Shown: positions 7,931 to 17,063, numbered from the stretch's first letter. The stretch is DNA of 64,000 bases from Bifidobacterium margollesii (GCF_002860355.1 NZ_NMWU01000021.1:62001-126000), one strand, 5' to 3'. Notes: generated by a model from the sequence alone, not told the origin. Translations and numbers: made by a program.

Positions 7931-7955
7931 GCCTCCCGCATCGACGACGGGAGGC
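7931..7955 (+). promoter_or_regulatory. Hairpin that covers the next ribosome-binding site
   Basis: GCCTCCCG (7931-7938) pairs with CGGGAGGC (7948-7955) over a nine-base loop. The right arm contains GGGAGG, the Shine-Dalgarno sequence for an ATG at 7959. The stem could hide that site. There is no U run after it, so it is not a good terminator. Confidence 0.45.
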
Positions 7956-7958
7956 ATT

Positions 7959-8519
7959 ATGGACGACGGATAGCCACGCGACCCCAACGGACGATTCGCC
8001 TCCACCGGACGCGGGCCGTCGGGGACCGATGATCTCGACTGGTCGGCCTCCAACGCGCCCCTGCGTCTGGCCGGCCGGACGGTCATCGACAACCCTCATA
8101 GCATCGGCAGGATACGCAGGGAGATGCTGCGCAATATAACCTCCGAATGGCTTGACCATCGCAACACCCGACTTGCGGTGCTGATGGGCGCCTCCTCCCG
8201 CTGGCCCGTGGAACAGCGCACGGAATGCCAGCGCCGCTGGCTGGGGGAGCGGAGGATCGCCACGGTGTTCGCCGACAAGAAGCAGTGCGACGAGTACGAC
8301 ACCATTCGGGCCATGCTCCCCGCTATCGGTCCCGACAACGCCTTCCGGTTCCGCCTCACCGGCCGTCACCGCGCCACCGGCGTCTACAATCCCGTCGACC
8401 GCGCCCTTGCCGTGGATCCGCGCCACCCGGACTCCACGTTCCACGAGATGACCCACGATCTCACGATGCTGGCGTTCGATCCGGGTCGGGTGTCGTGGAT
8501 GGGCGCACTGATCCGATGA
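7959..8519 (+). pseudogene. Unrecognised ORF with amber codon 5 and HEMTH motif
   Basis: The ATG at 7959 follows GGGAGG by four bases but meets TAG at codon 5 (7971-7973). The same frame is then open for 182 codons. It reads DPNGRFASTGRG after the stop, later GVYNPVDRALAVDPRHPDSTF, then HEMTH, which fits an HExxH zinc-protease motif, and stops 15 residues on. Codon use looks coding. A zincin would need a third zinc ligand downstream, and none is present, so the 3' end appears cut where it meets the truncated integrase. Translation from a later start, for example the ATG at 8124, is possible. Probably broken. Confidence 0.5.
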
Positions 8520-9351
8520 GCCGGAATCCGGCGCGGGTCTTCGGCCGGGTCAGCCAGTAGTGGCCGACCACATGCCGCGCCTCGAAGCCGCGGGGGAGGT
8601 CCGACCGGTCGGCGACGTGGGGGAAGTTCTTCAGCTGCCAGGTGATCTCCAGACAGATCACGCCCCTCTGTTCGACGACGCTTTCGGGGGTGATGGCACC
8701 GAGTTCGCCCACGCGCATCCCGCAGGTCAGGAGGAGCCGCCAGATGAGCCGCCATTGCGCGTCCGGCTCCATGCGGATCACCCGTGCGGCCTGTTCGGGG
8801 TCGAGGATCGGCCGGCTGACGACGTCCTGGGCGACGGGCTCCATGGCGTACAGGGGGTTGACGTCGATGAGCCGTTCGCGTACGGCCGCGTCGCACGCCT
8901 CCTTGAGGACGACGTGGGTCAGCCGCGCGGTGGCGGCGGCGTGTCGGCGTAGCTCCCGGCGTTCCAGGTCGAGGGCGTGGGAGGGGCGCAGCCGGTCGAG
9001 CCGGATGGTGCCGATGGCGGGGATGATGCCGCAGCGGATGCGCTGTTCGTAGACCCGGTAGGTGTTGGGGGACTTGCGGGGTCGGACGATGGTCTCCACC
9101 CATGTCCGGCACCATTCGCCGACCGTGGGCATGTCGGCCGTCGTCGCGCCGTCCAGTCGGCGTTGGTCGTCGGCTTTGGCGCGCGCCCGGTTCAGGGCCT
9201 CGCTCCGGGTGGCTCCGGTGGCGCTGACCCGTCGGCGGTTTCCGTCCGGATCGGGTTCCATGTTCACGAAGGCCCGCCATCGGCCGTTGTCCAGTCGGAT
9301 CAGGGTGCCAGTGCCGTTGTCCCGGCGTTTTGATCGTGGTCGTCTCGTCAT
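8461..9351 (-). pseudogene. Tyrosine integrase, C-terminus missing
   Basis: Starts at an ATG at 9351 with AAGGAG five bases before it. An N-terminal arm-binding region (RRDNGTGTLIRLDNGRWRAF) and core-binding SAM-like domain (about 65-160) lead to the catalytic domain with the first catalytic Arg in LLTCGMRVGELG. The frame continues to about LTRPKTRAGFRL, then changes to unrelated residues and stops. The HxxR box and the nucleophile Tyr are absent, so it cannot be active. The cut point coincides with the 3' end of the convergent amber ORF, suggesting a deletion between them. Confidence 0.8.
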
Positions 9352-9438
9352 GGTCGCTCCTTGTCGAAAGGGGGTTGACGTATGCCGTATACGTCGGACC
9401 CCGGCCTGTCGGGCGTGTGCCAAATATGTGCCATCTTC

Positions 9439-9473
9439 AGCCGAAAATAGCCGAAAATGGCCGGAAATGGCCG
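9439..9473. repeat. 10-bp direct repeats, possible integrase arm sites
   Basis: Three copies of a decamer (CCGAAAATAG, CCGAAAATGG, CCGGAAATGG) plus a partial fourth run without a gap between the integrase start and the candidate right att site. Arm-type binding sites of tyrosine integrases are short direct repeats in this position. The rest of 9352-9700 holds the candidate att site and one terminator. Confidence 0.5.
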
Positions 9474-9508
9474 TGCGCCCGAATCCTGCTGAAAACGCCG
9501 CAGCCCTT

Positions 9509-9535
9509 GGAACCATTGGGATTCCAACGGTTTCC
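9509..9535. other. Candidate right attachment site of the island
   Basis: An imperfect dyad, GGAACCATTGG and CAACGGTTTCC around GATTC, resembling the dyad at 3527-3551. It lies about 160 bases upstream of the integrase start, where an attachment site is expected. Confidence 0.45.
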
Positions 9536-9590
9536 ACGATTTCCCTCGCAAACCGATCCGATAATGTACGTTATGTCAGATTAGGATACT

Positions 9591-9630
9591 AAAAAAGATC
9601 CGATCGAATATCAATCACTCCGACCGGATC
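9591..9630 (-). terminator. Rho-independent terminator of the HAD gene
   Basis: On the minus strand GATCCG (plus an inner TCG) pairs with CGGATC, followed by six T (9591-9596). It lies about 70 bases after the HAD-phosphatase stop. Confidence 0.6.
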
Positions 9631-9699
9631 AATGTACTGAAGCTTCTCTTCGCCTGACGACCAACTATCGGTGAAGGAATGCCATCAGTTGGGATCACT

Positions 9700-10419
9700 T
9701 CAGTTGCCGTCGAAATACCGCTCCACACCGTCGAACAGCTGATCGACGGAATCGATGATCAGCGTGGCATTGTGATCCTCCAGCTCATGCGGTTCGGCAT
9801 AGCCCCAACGGCATCCGATGGTGCCGATGCCGACGGCCTTGCCGCCATCCATGTCGGTCCAACGATCACCGACCATCACGGCGCGGTCGCCCTGAGCCTC
9901 GTCATAGCCGATCTCGTCGAAGCAGTACCGGATCACCTCATCCTTGTGCAGACGGGAGTCATCCATGCTGGCACCCCACACGCCATTGACCATATCGGTG
10001 ATGTGGAAATGCTCGCATATCACCTTCGCCTGAGGTTCCGGCTTGCAGGTGGCCACGGCAAGGAAGTAACCGGCGCTCGTCAACCGCTGCATCTGTTCGG
10101 GAATACCGGGATACACGGTGTTGTACAGTCTGCCGGGAACCTTGTTGCCAGGATGGTTCGGGTCGTCGAAGTAATCGATATCGGAATAGTATCGACGATA
10201 GATGCGAATACCCTCTTCAAGCTCCTTGCCGTGCAGACCGTTACGCTCCATGGACTCCTGAATGGCGGGACCGATGAACCGATGAAGCTCCTCATCGTCC
10301 GGCACGGGATGCCCGAGTTCCTTGAAAGCCATGGTGACGGAGGCGATGATGCCCGGATCCGACTTGGTGAGCGTTCCATCAAGATCAAGCAGTACGACCT
10401 TCTTCGGATGCTGTGCCAA
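9700..10419 (-). CDS. HAD phosphatase, phosphoglycolate phosphatase-like
   Basis: A 239-residue HAD-superfamily hydrolase of the Gph/PGMB-like group with an alpha-helical cap. Motif I is DLDGT (Asp12 nucleophile, Asp14). Motif II lies near LAVATCKPEPQAK, and motif III/IV is VGDRWTDMDGGKAVG. The start was set at a TTG at 10419 because GGAGAGGAG lies seven bases before it. The longer ATG start at 10476 would add 19 residues that do not fit the fold. It probably removes phosphate from a small metabolite. The substrate is not shown by the sequence. Confidence 0.78.
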   Translation of the reverse strand: MAQHPKKVVLLDLDGTLTKSDPGIIASVTMAFKELGHPVPDDEELHRFIGPAIQESMERNGLHGKELEEGIRIYRRYYSDIDYFDDPNHPGNKVPGRLYNTVYPGIPEQMQRLTSAGYFLAVATCKPEPQAKVICEHFHITDMVNGVWGASMDDSRLHKDEVIRYCFDEIGYDEAQGDRAVMVGDRWTDMDGGKAVGIGTIGCRWGYAEPHELEDHNATLIIDSVDQLFDGVERYFDGN

Positions 10420-10508
10420 CGCTGTGCTCCTCTCCCCTTGTATAATGTGCGATCTGCAGGCTACCGCCCTGTTCATACACGTTCATGCGCGATACCGAAT
10501 AACAATTA

Positions 10509-10531
10509 TGCCCGGCCACGCAGGCCGGGCA
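10509..10531 (-). terminator. Terminator downstream of rbpA
   Basis: TGCCCGGCC and GGCCGGGCA form a nine-bp stem over a five-base loop between rbpA and the HAD gene. On the minus strand it is followed by ATAATTGTT, a weak T-rich tail. Confidence 0.6.
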
Positions 10532-10559
10532 CGCACGGTTCACATATTGTTCATCTGAA

Positions 10560-10907
10560 TCACTCGTAGTCGGGAATCCAGCCTTCACGATGCATCTTGA
10601 GACGCTTGTCGAGCAGCTCCTTGAGCTCCTCCTCACTACGACGCTCAAGCAGCATGTCCCAATGCGTGCGAGTAGGCTTGGTGATCTCATTGGCTTCACT
10701 GTCATCGGAGCCTTCACGATGCGCGGTCTGTCCACAGCGGCATTCCCACTCCTCAGGAATTTCCGCACCCTCGGCAAGAGGAAGAATCGTGCGATGACCC
10801 TTGGGGCAGACATAGGCCACATCGGTTCGCGCCGCAAAATCCACGTTGTCATCCGACTCCAGAGACTTCGCTCCGATGCTCATGCCGCGAAGACTGCGTT
10901 CAGCCAT
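10560..10907 (-). CDS. rbpA: RNA polymerase-binding protein RbpA
   Basis: A 115-residue protein that matches actinobacterial RbpA. It has an N-terminal tail MAERSLRGMSIGAKSLESD and a core with CPKGH and CRCG that corresponds to the RbpA core domain. A basic linker and a C-terminal sigma-interaction helix follow (WDMLLERRSEEELKELLDKRL). RbpA binds the primary sigma factor and RNA polymerase and stabilises open complexes at promoters. It stands alone, with its own terminator after it. Confidence 0.93.
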   Translation of the reverse strand: MAERSLRGMSIGAKSLESDDNVDFAARTDVAYVCPKGHRTILPLAEGAEIPEEWECRCGQTAHREGSDDSEANEITKPTRTHWDMLLERRSEEELKELLDKRLKMHREGWIPDYE

Positions 10908-11002
10908 ATGATTCCTCCTCGATTATGCATTCAAACCGTATCTACGGTACAGAACAGCTTTGACCTGACGTTTATTCCTCAGATAGTCCAGTAGAGGACA
11001 GA

Positions 11003-13597
11003 TCAGTCGACCCCGGAATAGGCGACGATGCCACGGTTGATCCGTGCCGCGGCCAGACTCGCCGTTGCGGCCACGTCCTCCCCATCCACAGGCAGATACG
11101 GACCTGTCTGCGCAACCTGACCGAGCACATCGGTCAGCCGCTTGCAGGTGCGGACGAAATCGCCACCCGTCATTTCAGTATCACGCAACACATCGGAAAG
11201 CGACCCTCCCCTAGCCCACTCATAAGCGATGTCCACCATCCCGAAATCCAGCTGCGGCAGTGGATCCAGGCCGAGATCCTCGCAGGTGGCGTTGATGCGG
11301 GACCATACCTGCCGAATAGCCATCGCCGCCTTGGCCACCGATCCCTCAGGACCGCCGGGATATCGTCGTGGCTCACCGGAATTACCCCGCCTCGACTCAT
11401 AGACGAAGGCGCTGAGCAGTCCCGCCATCTCGGCGGGTTTGAGATCGTCGGCGACACCCTCAAGCAGACACTGCGCCAATACCAGATCCTGTTCGCTGTA
11501 CAGCCGTCGAAGCAACTGACCCCGTGTCGTCAACGTGTAGTCGCGAGGCCGTTTCGACTCACTGCCATCGACCACGGCATTGAGATACCCCATGTTTTCC
11601 AGAATCGAGCAGATGGTGTCGAACCGTCGGGCGACGGAGCCCGTACGCGAAGCATATCGACCACGGACCCGTTCCAATTCGCGGGTCTCGCGCATCCACC
11701 GATGACCCCACCGCATATGCTGGGCAAGATCGGCGCATTGGCGGCACGGATGCTCCCGATCGGCTTCGCGCAGCTGAGCGATACGCCGATCAAGGTCAAG
11801 GAACGCCTGCTTGCGAGCCTGTCCCGAAGGGAAGTTGCGATGCTTGAGCTCGCGTCTCGCACCCCGTTCCAGATCCGTCAACTGCATGCGGATGGTCATG
11901 AACTCCCGAAAATCGCCCTGATCACATTCGAAGGCCTGCTCGTATCCTTCAATGGCTTGAGTCAGCGTGTCGATACGAGACTCCAATGTTTCAGCGGACT
12001 CGTTCGCCTCCCATTGGGCGAACGAATGGTCGAGGGTGACGCGCGACGTGCGATAGTCGCTGGTGTTGAGCAGGTTCACGGCCATGTTGAAGGTCGGCCG
12101 GAAGCTGGAATGCAGCGGATACACTCGCTTGGACGATAGGGCCGCCACCGTCTGAGGCTCGAAACCACGATGATCCACCACCACGGCATGGCCAATGGTG
12201 TCGATGCCTCGACGTCCGGCACGACCAGTGAGCTGGGTGAATTCCCCCGGCGTGAGCGGCACATGACCGGTGCCGTCATACTTCTCCAGTTTTTCCACCA
12301 CCACGCATCGAGCCGGCATGTTGATGCCGAGCGCCAAGGTTTCGGTGGCGAACACCATCTTGACCAGACTCTCCTCGAATAGCCGTTCGACAATCTGACG
12401 GAACAGTGCGATCATGCCGGCATGATGCGGCGCGAATCCCTCTTCGAGCGCAAACCGGAACTTCGAAAACTGCAGGGTCCTGAGCTCGTCCTTGGTAAGC
12501 TGCCCCTCCACCATCTCATCCACGATGGTCCGGATCCGCTGGGATTCCTCCATCGTGGTGAGTTCCAGTCCGGCATTGATGCATTGCTGCACTGCCATGT
12601 CGCATCCGTTGCGGGAGAAGATGAAGAAGATTCCGGGCAGCATGTCGAGATAATTGAGCTCGTCGACCACGGCCCATCGTCGCGGAAGATACCGATTCGC
12701 ATGCTCGTCGCGTCGGTCTCCCCTGCCTTTGCCTGAATGGCCACGACCATCGTCATGACGTCCTTTGACCCTTCTGGCCGCTCTATGATCCAGTTCCCGG
12801 ATTCGCGTCGTGAGCGTCGGATTGAGCTGAGTGCTTTCCGCGGATCGATACAGATCGTAGATCTCCGGTTCGTGATGCTCATCCTCCTGAAGCAGCACAT
12901 GCTGTTCAAGCGGCACCGGACGCCGTTCGGAAACCACCAAGGACGTACGACCATGAGCCGACTCCATCCACGCGGAAAAATCCTCCACATTGGACACGGT
13001 GGCCGACAGCCCGACGATCTTCACCCGCTTGGAAAGGTGGATGATCACCTCCTCCCACACCGGCCCTCGAAAACGATCGGCGAGATAATGGACCTCGTCG
13101 AGCACCACGTACCGCAGTGCGGTCAAGGTCGAGGAGTCCTCGTACAGCATGTTGCGAAGGACCTCGGTGGTCATCACCACGATGTCGGCCTCGGCATTGA
13201 TCGAGGTGTCTCCGGTGAGCAGCCCGACGCGTTCGGAACCGTAGACGTCAACCAGATCATGATACTTCTGGTTGCTCAGCGCCTTGATGGGCGTGGTATA
13301 GAACGCCTTGACGTTACGCTCCTGCGCCAGAAAAACGGCGAAGTCGGCGATCACCGTCTTGCCCGCACCCGTCGGTGCGGCCACAAGAACATTGTTGTCG
13401 GCCTCCAAAGCCTCGATGGCTCGCATCTGAAAGTCATCCAGAGGAAAATCCAGTGTCTCGGCGAACCGTCCTGCCGCGCTTGTCGCCTTGCGCTGACGAT
13501 CGCGGAACGCCCGATACCGAGCCGCGGGACTCGACGGATCGGATGACGGCGACTGTCGGGGGTCCACCGACGCTTTACGACGATGATGTCTGGCCAT
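11003..13597 (-). CDS. helY: DEAD/DEAH-box RNA helicase, HelY/Mtr4-like
   Basis: 864 residues. Walker A APTGAGKT is at 74-81 and Walker B DEVH at 167-170. SAT (LSATVSN) follows, and motif VI is QLTGRAGRRG. A DSHCT-type C-terminal domain contains FAQWEANESAETLESRI and LVLAQCLLEGVADDLKPAEMAGLLS. This is the Ski2/Mtr4-like helicase called HelY in actinobacteria, probably acting in RNA turnover. In mycobacteria helY lies close to pafB-pafC-tatA-tatC. Here the order is PafBC-like regulator, small membrane protein, diacylglycerol kinase and helicase on one strand, so the neighbourhood is partly kept. Confidence 0.88.
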   Translation of the reverse strand: MARHHRRKASVDPRQSPSSDPSSPAARYRAFRDRQRKATSAAGRFAETLDFPLDDFQMRAIEALEADNNVLVAAPTGAGKTVIADFAVFLAQERNVKAFYTTPIKALSNQKYHDLVDVYGSERVGLLTGDTSINAEADIVVMTTEVLRNMLYEDSSTLTALRYVVLDEVHYLADRFRGPVWEEVIIHLSKRVKIVGLSATVSNVEDFSAWMESAHGRTSLVVSERRPVPLEQHVLLQEDEHHEPEIYDLYRSAESTQLNPTLTTRIRELDHRAARRVKGRHDDGRGHSGKGRGDRRDEHANRYLPRRWAVVDELNYLDMLPGIFFIFSRNGCDMAVQQCINAGLELTTMEESQRIRTIVDEMVEGQLTKDELRTLQFSKFRFALEEGFAPHHAGMIALFRQIVERLFEESLVKMVFATETLALGINMPARCVVVEKLEKYDGTGHVPLTPGEFTQLTGRAGRRGIDTIGHAVVVDHRGFEPQTVAALSSKRVYPLHSSFRPTFNMAVNLLNTSDYRTSRVTLDHSFAQWEANESAETLESRIDTLTQAIEGYEQAFECDQGDFREFMTIRMQLTDLERGARRELKHRNFPSGQARKQAFLDLDRRIAQLREADREHPCRQCADLAQHMRWGHRWMRETRELERVRGRYASRTGSVARRFDTICSILENMGYLNAVVDGSESKRPRDYTLTTRGQLLRRLYSEQDLVLAQCLLEGVADDLKPAEMAGLLSAFVYESRRGNSGEPRRYPGGPEGSVAKAAMAIRQVWSRINATCEDLGLDPLPQLDFGMVDIAYEWARGGSLSDVLRDTEMTGGDFVRTCKRLTDVLGQVAQTGPYLPVDGEDVAATASLAAARINRGIVAYSGVD

Positions 13598-13609
13598 GTG
13601 TCTTCCTCC

Positions 13610-14647
13610 CTAACGGATATCGAGCGTTTCGTTCCGAGCATGCCTCTGACGTTCACGAAGCCGTCCACCGATCCGTGGTGGGACCAGCAGTCTCAACGCC
13701 TTGTGATGGGCTTCGACATGCACCGGCAGTCGACCGATCTTCTCGCCGTCCGCCATCAGTACGGGCGGTTCCTCTCCGTAAGCGCCGAAGGCCAATGTGA
13801 TATCGCGAATGCGCTGGTATCCGATCAGCGGTGCGGTGGTATGTCTGCCGAAATACGCCTTGGAAAGGATGCTCAACGCCTGTAACGAACCAGGATGCCA
13901 TTTAGCCCATATCATCTCCAGCAGACCGTCGGAAAGATCCGAATCCGGAGACGCCTCGATACCGCTGCCGATATATCGTGCGTTCGCGATCGCGATCAGC
14001 GGAGTAACAAGATCGAAGGAGATGTCCGTACCCAGATCGGTACGGACATCGACGTGGTATCCGTAGTCCCGAACGTGGGAGGCCTCCCATATTCCGGCCT
14101 CCAGATACCGAAGCATGCCGAACGGCAGTCGTGAATGATTGGCACGGTCGTTGATCGCCGCATCGATGGAACAATTGAGCATGCCTGCGAAGAAGGTGTT
14201 GATGCGAACACCGTCGTCATCGCTGGATCGCACATGCCCCAGATCGAGTCCGATAGAGGAATCGTACGTCAACGCCGCGAGTATGGATTCCGTGCTCGTT
14301 CGTATCCTGCCTATGGGCAGACCAAGACTCCGGGCGAAATCATTGCCGGAGCCACAAGCGACAATGCCGAGTGGAACATCGCAGTCCGCCACCGCATTGA
14401 CTCCCAGCGATACCATGCCGTCTCCGCCGACGACCACCAGCGCATCGATCCGGTCCAGTGCCCCGCGGATATTCGACAGCGAATGCTCACGGTTCGTTCC
14501 GGTGAGGTCGGCCACCGAAAATCCCAGTCCCACACCGCGGTCACGCAAACGTTCCACAGCTTCACGGCCGGAGGAACGTCCCTTGCCGTTGTCGGATGAG
14601 GGATTGGTGACGACCGCGATGACGTGTCGTCTATCGATCAAGGTCAT
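13610..14647 (-). CDS. Diacylglycerol kinase family lipid kinase
   Basis: 345 residues from an ATG at 14647 that has GGAAG eight bases before it. It has a DAGK catalytic domain: NPSSDNGKG near 15-23, GGDG at 74-77 and VACGSGNDFAR as the second nucleotide-binding loop. The C-terminal beta sandwich ends with an effector-like MADGEKIGRLPVHVE segment. It should phosphorylate diacylglycerol or a related lipid at the membrane, recycling lipids into phosphatidate. Its start overlaps the end of the small membrane-protein gene by 17 bases, so the two are probably translated together. Confidence 0.85.
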   Translation of the reverse strand: MTLIDRRHVIAVVTNPSSDNGKGRSSGREAVERLRDRGVGLGFSVADLTGTNREHSLSNIRGALDRIDALVVVGGDGMVSLGVNAVADCDVPLGIVACGSGNDFARSLGLPIGRIRTSTESILAALTYDSSIGLDLGHVRSSDDDGVRINTFFAGMLNCSIDAAINDRANHSRLPFGMLRYLEAGIWEASHVRDYGYHVDVRTDLGTDISFDLVTPLIAIANARYIGSGIEASPDSDLSDGLLEMIWAKWHPGSLQALSILSKAYFGRHTTAPLIGYQRIRDITLAFGAYGEEPPVLMADGEKIGRLPVHVEAHHKALRLLVPPRIGGRLRERQRHARNETLDIR

Positions 14648-14954
14648 TGAAGGTCTTCCATCGCTTCCATATGGCCACATGACGGTTACGGACGTGATCC
14701 CGGTGCTCCATGATATGCGCCTGCGTCCGTGCATATCTATCGGCGGCTTCCGCCAGCGGGCGTGTGAACATCGGCGGTTCGTTCCGTTGCCGATGATCAT
14801 CCGCTTCGAGACGTGAAAGCCGACTGGAAACGTCATCCCCGGTTCTCCCGATGACATGCATCGCCGAGATCGCATGTCTGATCACGTAGACGCCGCCGAC
14901 GATCAGCGTCACGAGGAGGAACGCCACCAGTACGATCCATATCCATCCCGGCAT
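14631..14954 (-). CDS. Single-pass membrane protein with coiled coil
   Basis: 107 residues. AGGAGG lies five bases before the ATG at 14954, so this start was preferred over one 30 bases upstream. One N-terminal transmembrane helix (about 3-24, WIWIVLVAFLLVTLIVGGVY) is followed by a helical, charged cytoplasmic tail. The size, N-terminal anchor and position beside a PafBC-like gene recall TatA in mycobacteria, but the tail lacks TatA features and no TatC is nearby. No function can be assigned. Confidence 0.7.
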   Translation of the reverse strand: MPGWIWIVLVAFLLVTLIVGGVYVIRHAISAMHVIGRTGDDVSSRLSRLEADDHRQRNEPPMFTRPLAEAADRYARTQAHIMEHRDHVRNRHVAIWKRWKTFNDLDR

Positions 14955-15049
14955 TGCATCCTCCTCGCTGTGCGTGTGCGGCATATCGTTCGTTTATGCA
15001 TTGGTTTCGAGCGGGATTACGTTCGGATGAATCGATCCCGCCTTCTACC

Positions 15050-16969
15050 CTACCGGCTCCGACCAGTATGGGTTCCCCCGTCTCCGAGGCTGAGCTCCCG
15101 CTTGGCGCGGGCTACGATCATCGTGCGCAGAGTCCCAGGAGACACCGCCACGATGTGACGAGCGTGGGCGATGCAGAACGCCACGAACCATGAATCCGAA
15201 GAGACGGTGAGATGGACGATCTCCCCTTCCCCGGACGGTTCCACCCGTGCATCCGGCAACGAATCGATGAAGGACAGTCCCGGCCTGTCGGTGATGAAAG
15301 CGGCCAGTGTACCGTTATCGAAGCTCCATTGACGCAATTCCGAGATCGGCACATCGGGAATGGTGAACGATTCCTGAGGTTTGACGATCTCGGCACGGCC
15401 GATGCGGGCCAGACGAAGCATCTGCCAGTCACCATGCCGACGCCGGACGTCGGTTTTCGAACGCCCCGAACAGATTGCAGGGTCATCGATGCCGTTCCAT
15501 ACGGCGGCATAGTACACACCTTCATCCACGAAGATCTTGGCCGGAGCGACCACCTTCTCGCGGGTGCGACCGGCACCGTCGGTGTATTCGATGTCCAGAA
15601 GCGACTTGGAGTGGATCGCATCGGTGACCGCCTGAAAGCACGGAGGCTCAAGCTCGTAGCCGGTCAGACTCAGCCACGGGGTCTCCCCCGGTTCCGTATG
15701 CTCGCGAAGCCGACCATACAGCGATTGCGCCTGCTTGCGCGATTCGGCAGGCAGCAACGGGGAGTGCGCCAGATAGCTCACCGATGCGGTGAGCAGACTC
15801 AGATACTGCGGGGATATGCCGGCGAGACGCTCCAGTCCAAGCGAATTGGTGGCGCTGATGATGCCTTCGGATTCCAGCAGCGACCAATCGATGTCGAAGA
15901 ACTGGCTACCCGCCATCTCACCATCGTCGGAAACCGTGGTGAGTGTGCCGATGTCCTTGCGGATGACGGCCACGGACTTGCGCAATTCATCATCGGTCTC
16001 ACTGTGACCGATGAATCGTTCGGCAAGATCGGTCATGGGAAATTCCTCGCCGATGTGCGCGGAGAGGAACAGCATCAGACGCAGACGGCGATCCACTTCG
16101 GAGCCGGTCTGGAAGGATGCACTCAATGCCTTGCGTGCTTTGGACTTGCCTTTGGAGTCCTCCACGTCGGCGGCATGTTCTGTGGCTGCGATGTATTCGC
16201 GATGGGCCTTGAATGCCTCCTCGGGATGATCGGCCGAGCCGAAATGCGTTGCCGCGTTAAGACGACGATTGAAGGCGTCGGCTGCCTCCTGCGGGCTGAT
16301 GATCGACGAACCGGGATGCTCCAACACGAACATCGCCAGATCATCCGAATCGGTATAAGCCACATTGATATGTTCGCCGTCCACGTCGACGGTAGCGGCG
16401 AACCGACGAGAATCGATCACCTTCACCAATGCATCGGGAATGGTCTGCGTACCCAACCCCGGCGCGATGGAATCGAGGCCAAGTCCCGGAACGGGCATCT
16501 GCGGGACTCGCGGCGCGGTACGGGAGACCTTGGTGTTCTCCTGCTCAAGCCGTTGGGAGGCCGATGAGATCGAAATGGACTGGGCAAGGTAATTGGCGGC
16601 GGCCAATACGGGGAGATCCTCCTGCTCGAACCGCATGCGGATGCGGGGCTCGTCACCCAGCTGCAGTCGGTACGAAGCGAAATCCTGTCCTTCGGACTTC
16701 GAAGAGTACTCCGGTTGCCGGGATTCGATGGCTATGCCCATGGCCGCCAACTTGGCACGATCCCTTTGGAACTGTTTGGCGAAGGCCGCCTTTGCCGCCT
16801 GATCAGCCAGCTCCCCATAAGAATCGGCGTATGCCTTCACTCGCTGGGCGATTTGACGTGAGGTAAGCCATTGAGGGAACGCCGAAGAAAGAACAGCCAA
16901 AACATCCAGTTCGTGCTTGCCCCATTTATCGGAGAAACGGCGCCTACCGTTTGAAGCTCCCTCAGCCAT
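15050..16969 (-). CDS. WYL-domain regulator, PafB-PafC-like fusion
   Basis: 639 residues, about twice a single WYL regulator. The N-terminal half begins with a winged-helix DNA-binding segment (LDVLAVLSSAFPQWLTSRQI) and a WYL-like region. A second half begins near residue 300 (RRLRLMLFLSAHIGEEFPM) with another winged helix and a WYL region near 470-520 (LLDIEYTDGAGRTREKVVAP). The arrangement is that of PafBC, the activator of the mitomycin and DNA-damage response in actinobacteria. PafB and PafC are separate or fused depending on genus. HelY is close by. A long gene without frameshift suggests the fusion is functional. Confidence 0.75.
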   Translation of the reverse strand: MAEGASNGRRRFSDKWGKHELDVLAVLSSAFPQWLTSRQIAQRVKAYADSYGELADQAAKAAFAKQFQRDRAKLAAMGIAIESRQPEYSSKSEGQDFASYRLQLGDEPRIRMRFEQEDLPVLAAANYLAQSISISSASQRLEQENTKVSRTAPRVPQMPVPGLGLDSIAPGLGTQTIPDALVKVIDSRRFAATVDVDGEHINVAYTDSDDLAMFVLEHPGSSIISPQEAADAFNRRLNAATHFGSADHPEEAFKAHREYIAATEHAADVEDSKGKSKARKALSASFQTGSEVDRRLRLMLFLSAHIGEEFPMTDLAERFIGHSETDDELRKSVAVIRKDIGTLTTVSDDGEMAGSQFFDIDWSLLESEGIISATNSLGLERLAGISPQYLSLLTASVSYLAHSPLLPAESRKQAQSLYGRLREHTEPGETPWLSLTGYELEPPCFQAVTDAIHSKSLLDIEYTDGAGRTREKVVAPAKIFVDEGVYYAAVWNGIDDPAICSGRSKTDVRRRHGDWQMLRLARIGRAEIVKPQESFTIPDVPISELRQWSFDNGTLAAFITDRPGLSFIDSLPDARVEPSGEGEIVHLTVSSDSWFVAFCIAHARHIVAVSPGTLRTMIVARAKRELSLGDGGTHTGRSR

Positions 16970-17063
16970 TTGTCCTCACGTCTCAGTAAACTTGCTTTTG
17001 ATTGTTGGCTTTTTCAGCCTCTAGTCATTTTACGGGTAAATCTTCAAGAAAACAGTGTTTTCA

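Noticed and set aside
7917-8456. A 179-codon minus-strand frame
   Set aside because: It is opposite the amber ORF, whose codon use looks better. The minus frame has no ribosome-binding site and no recognised family.
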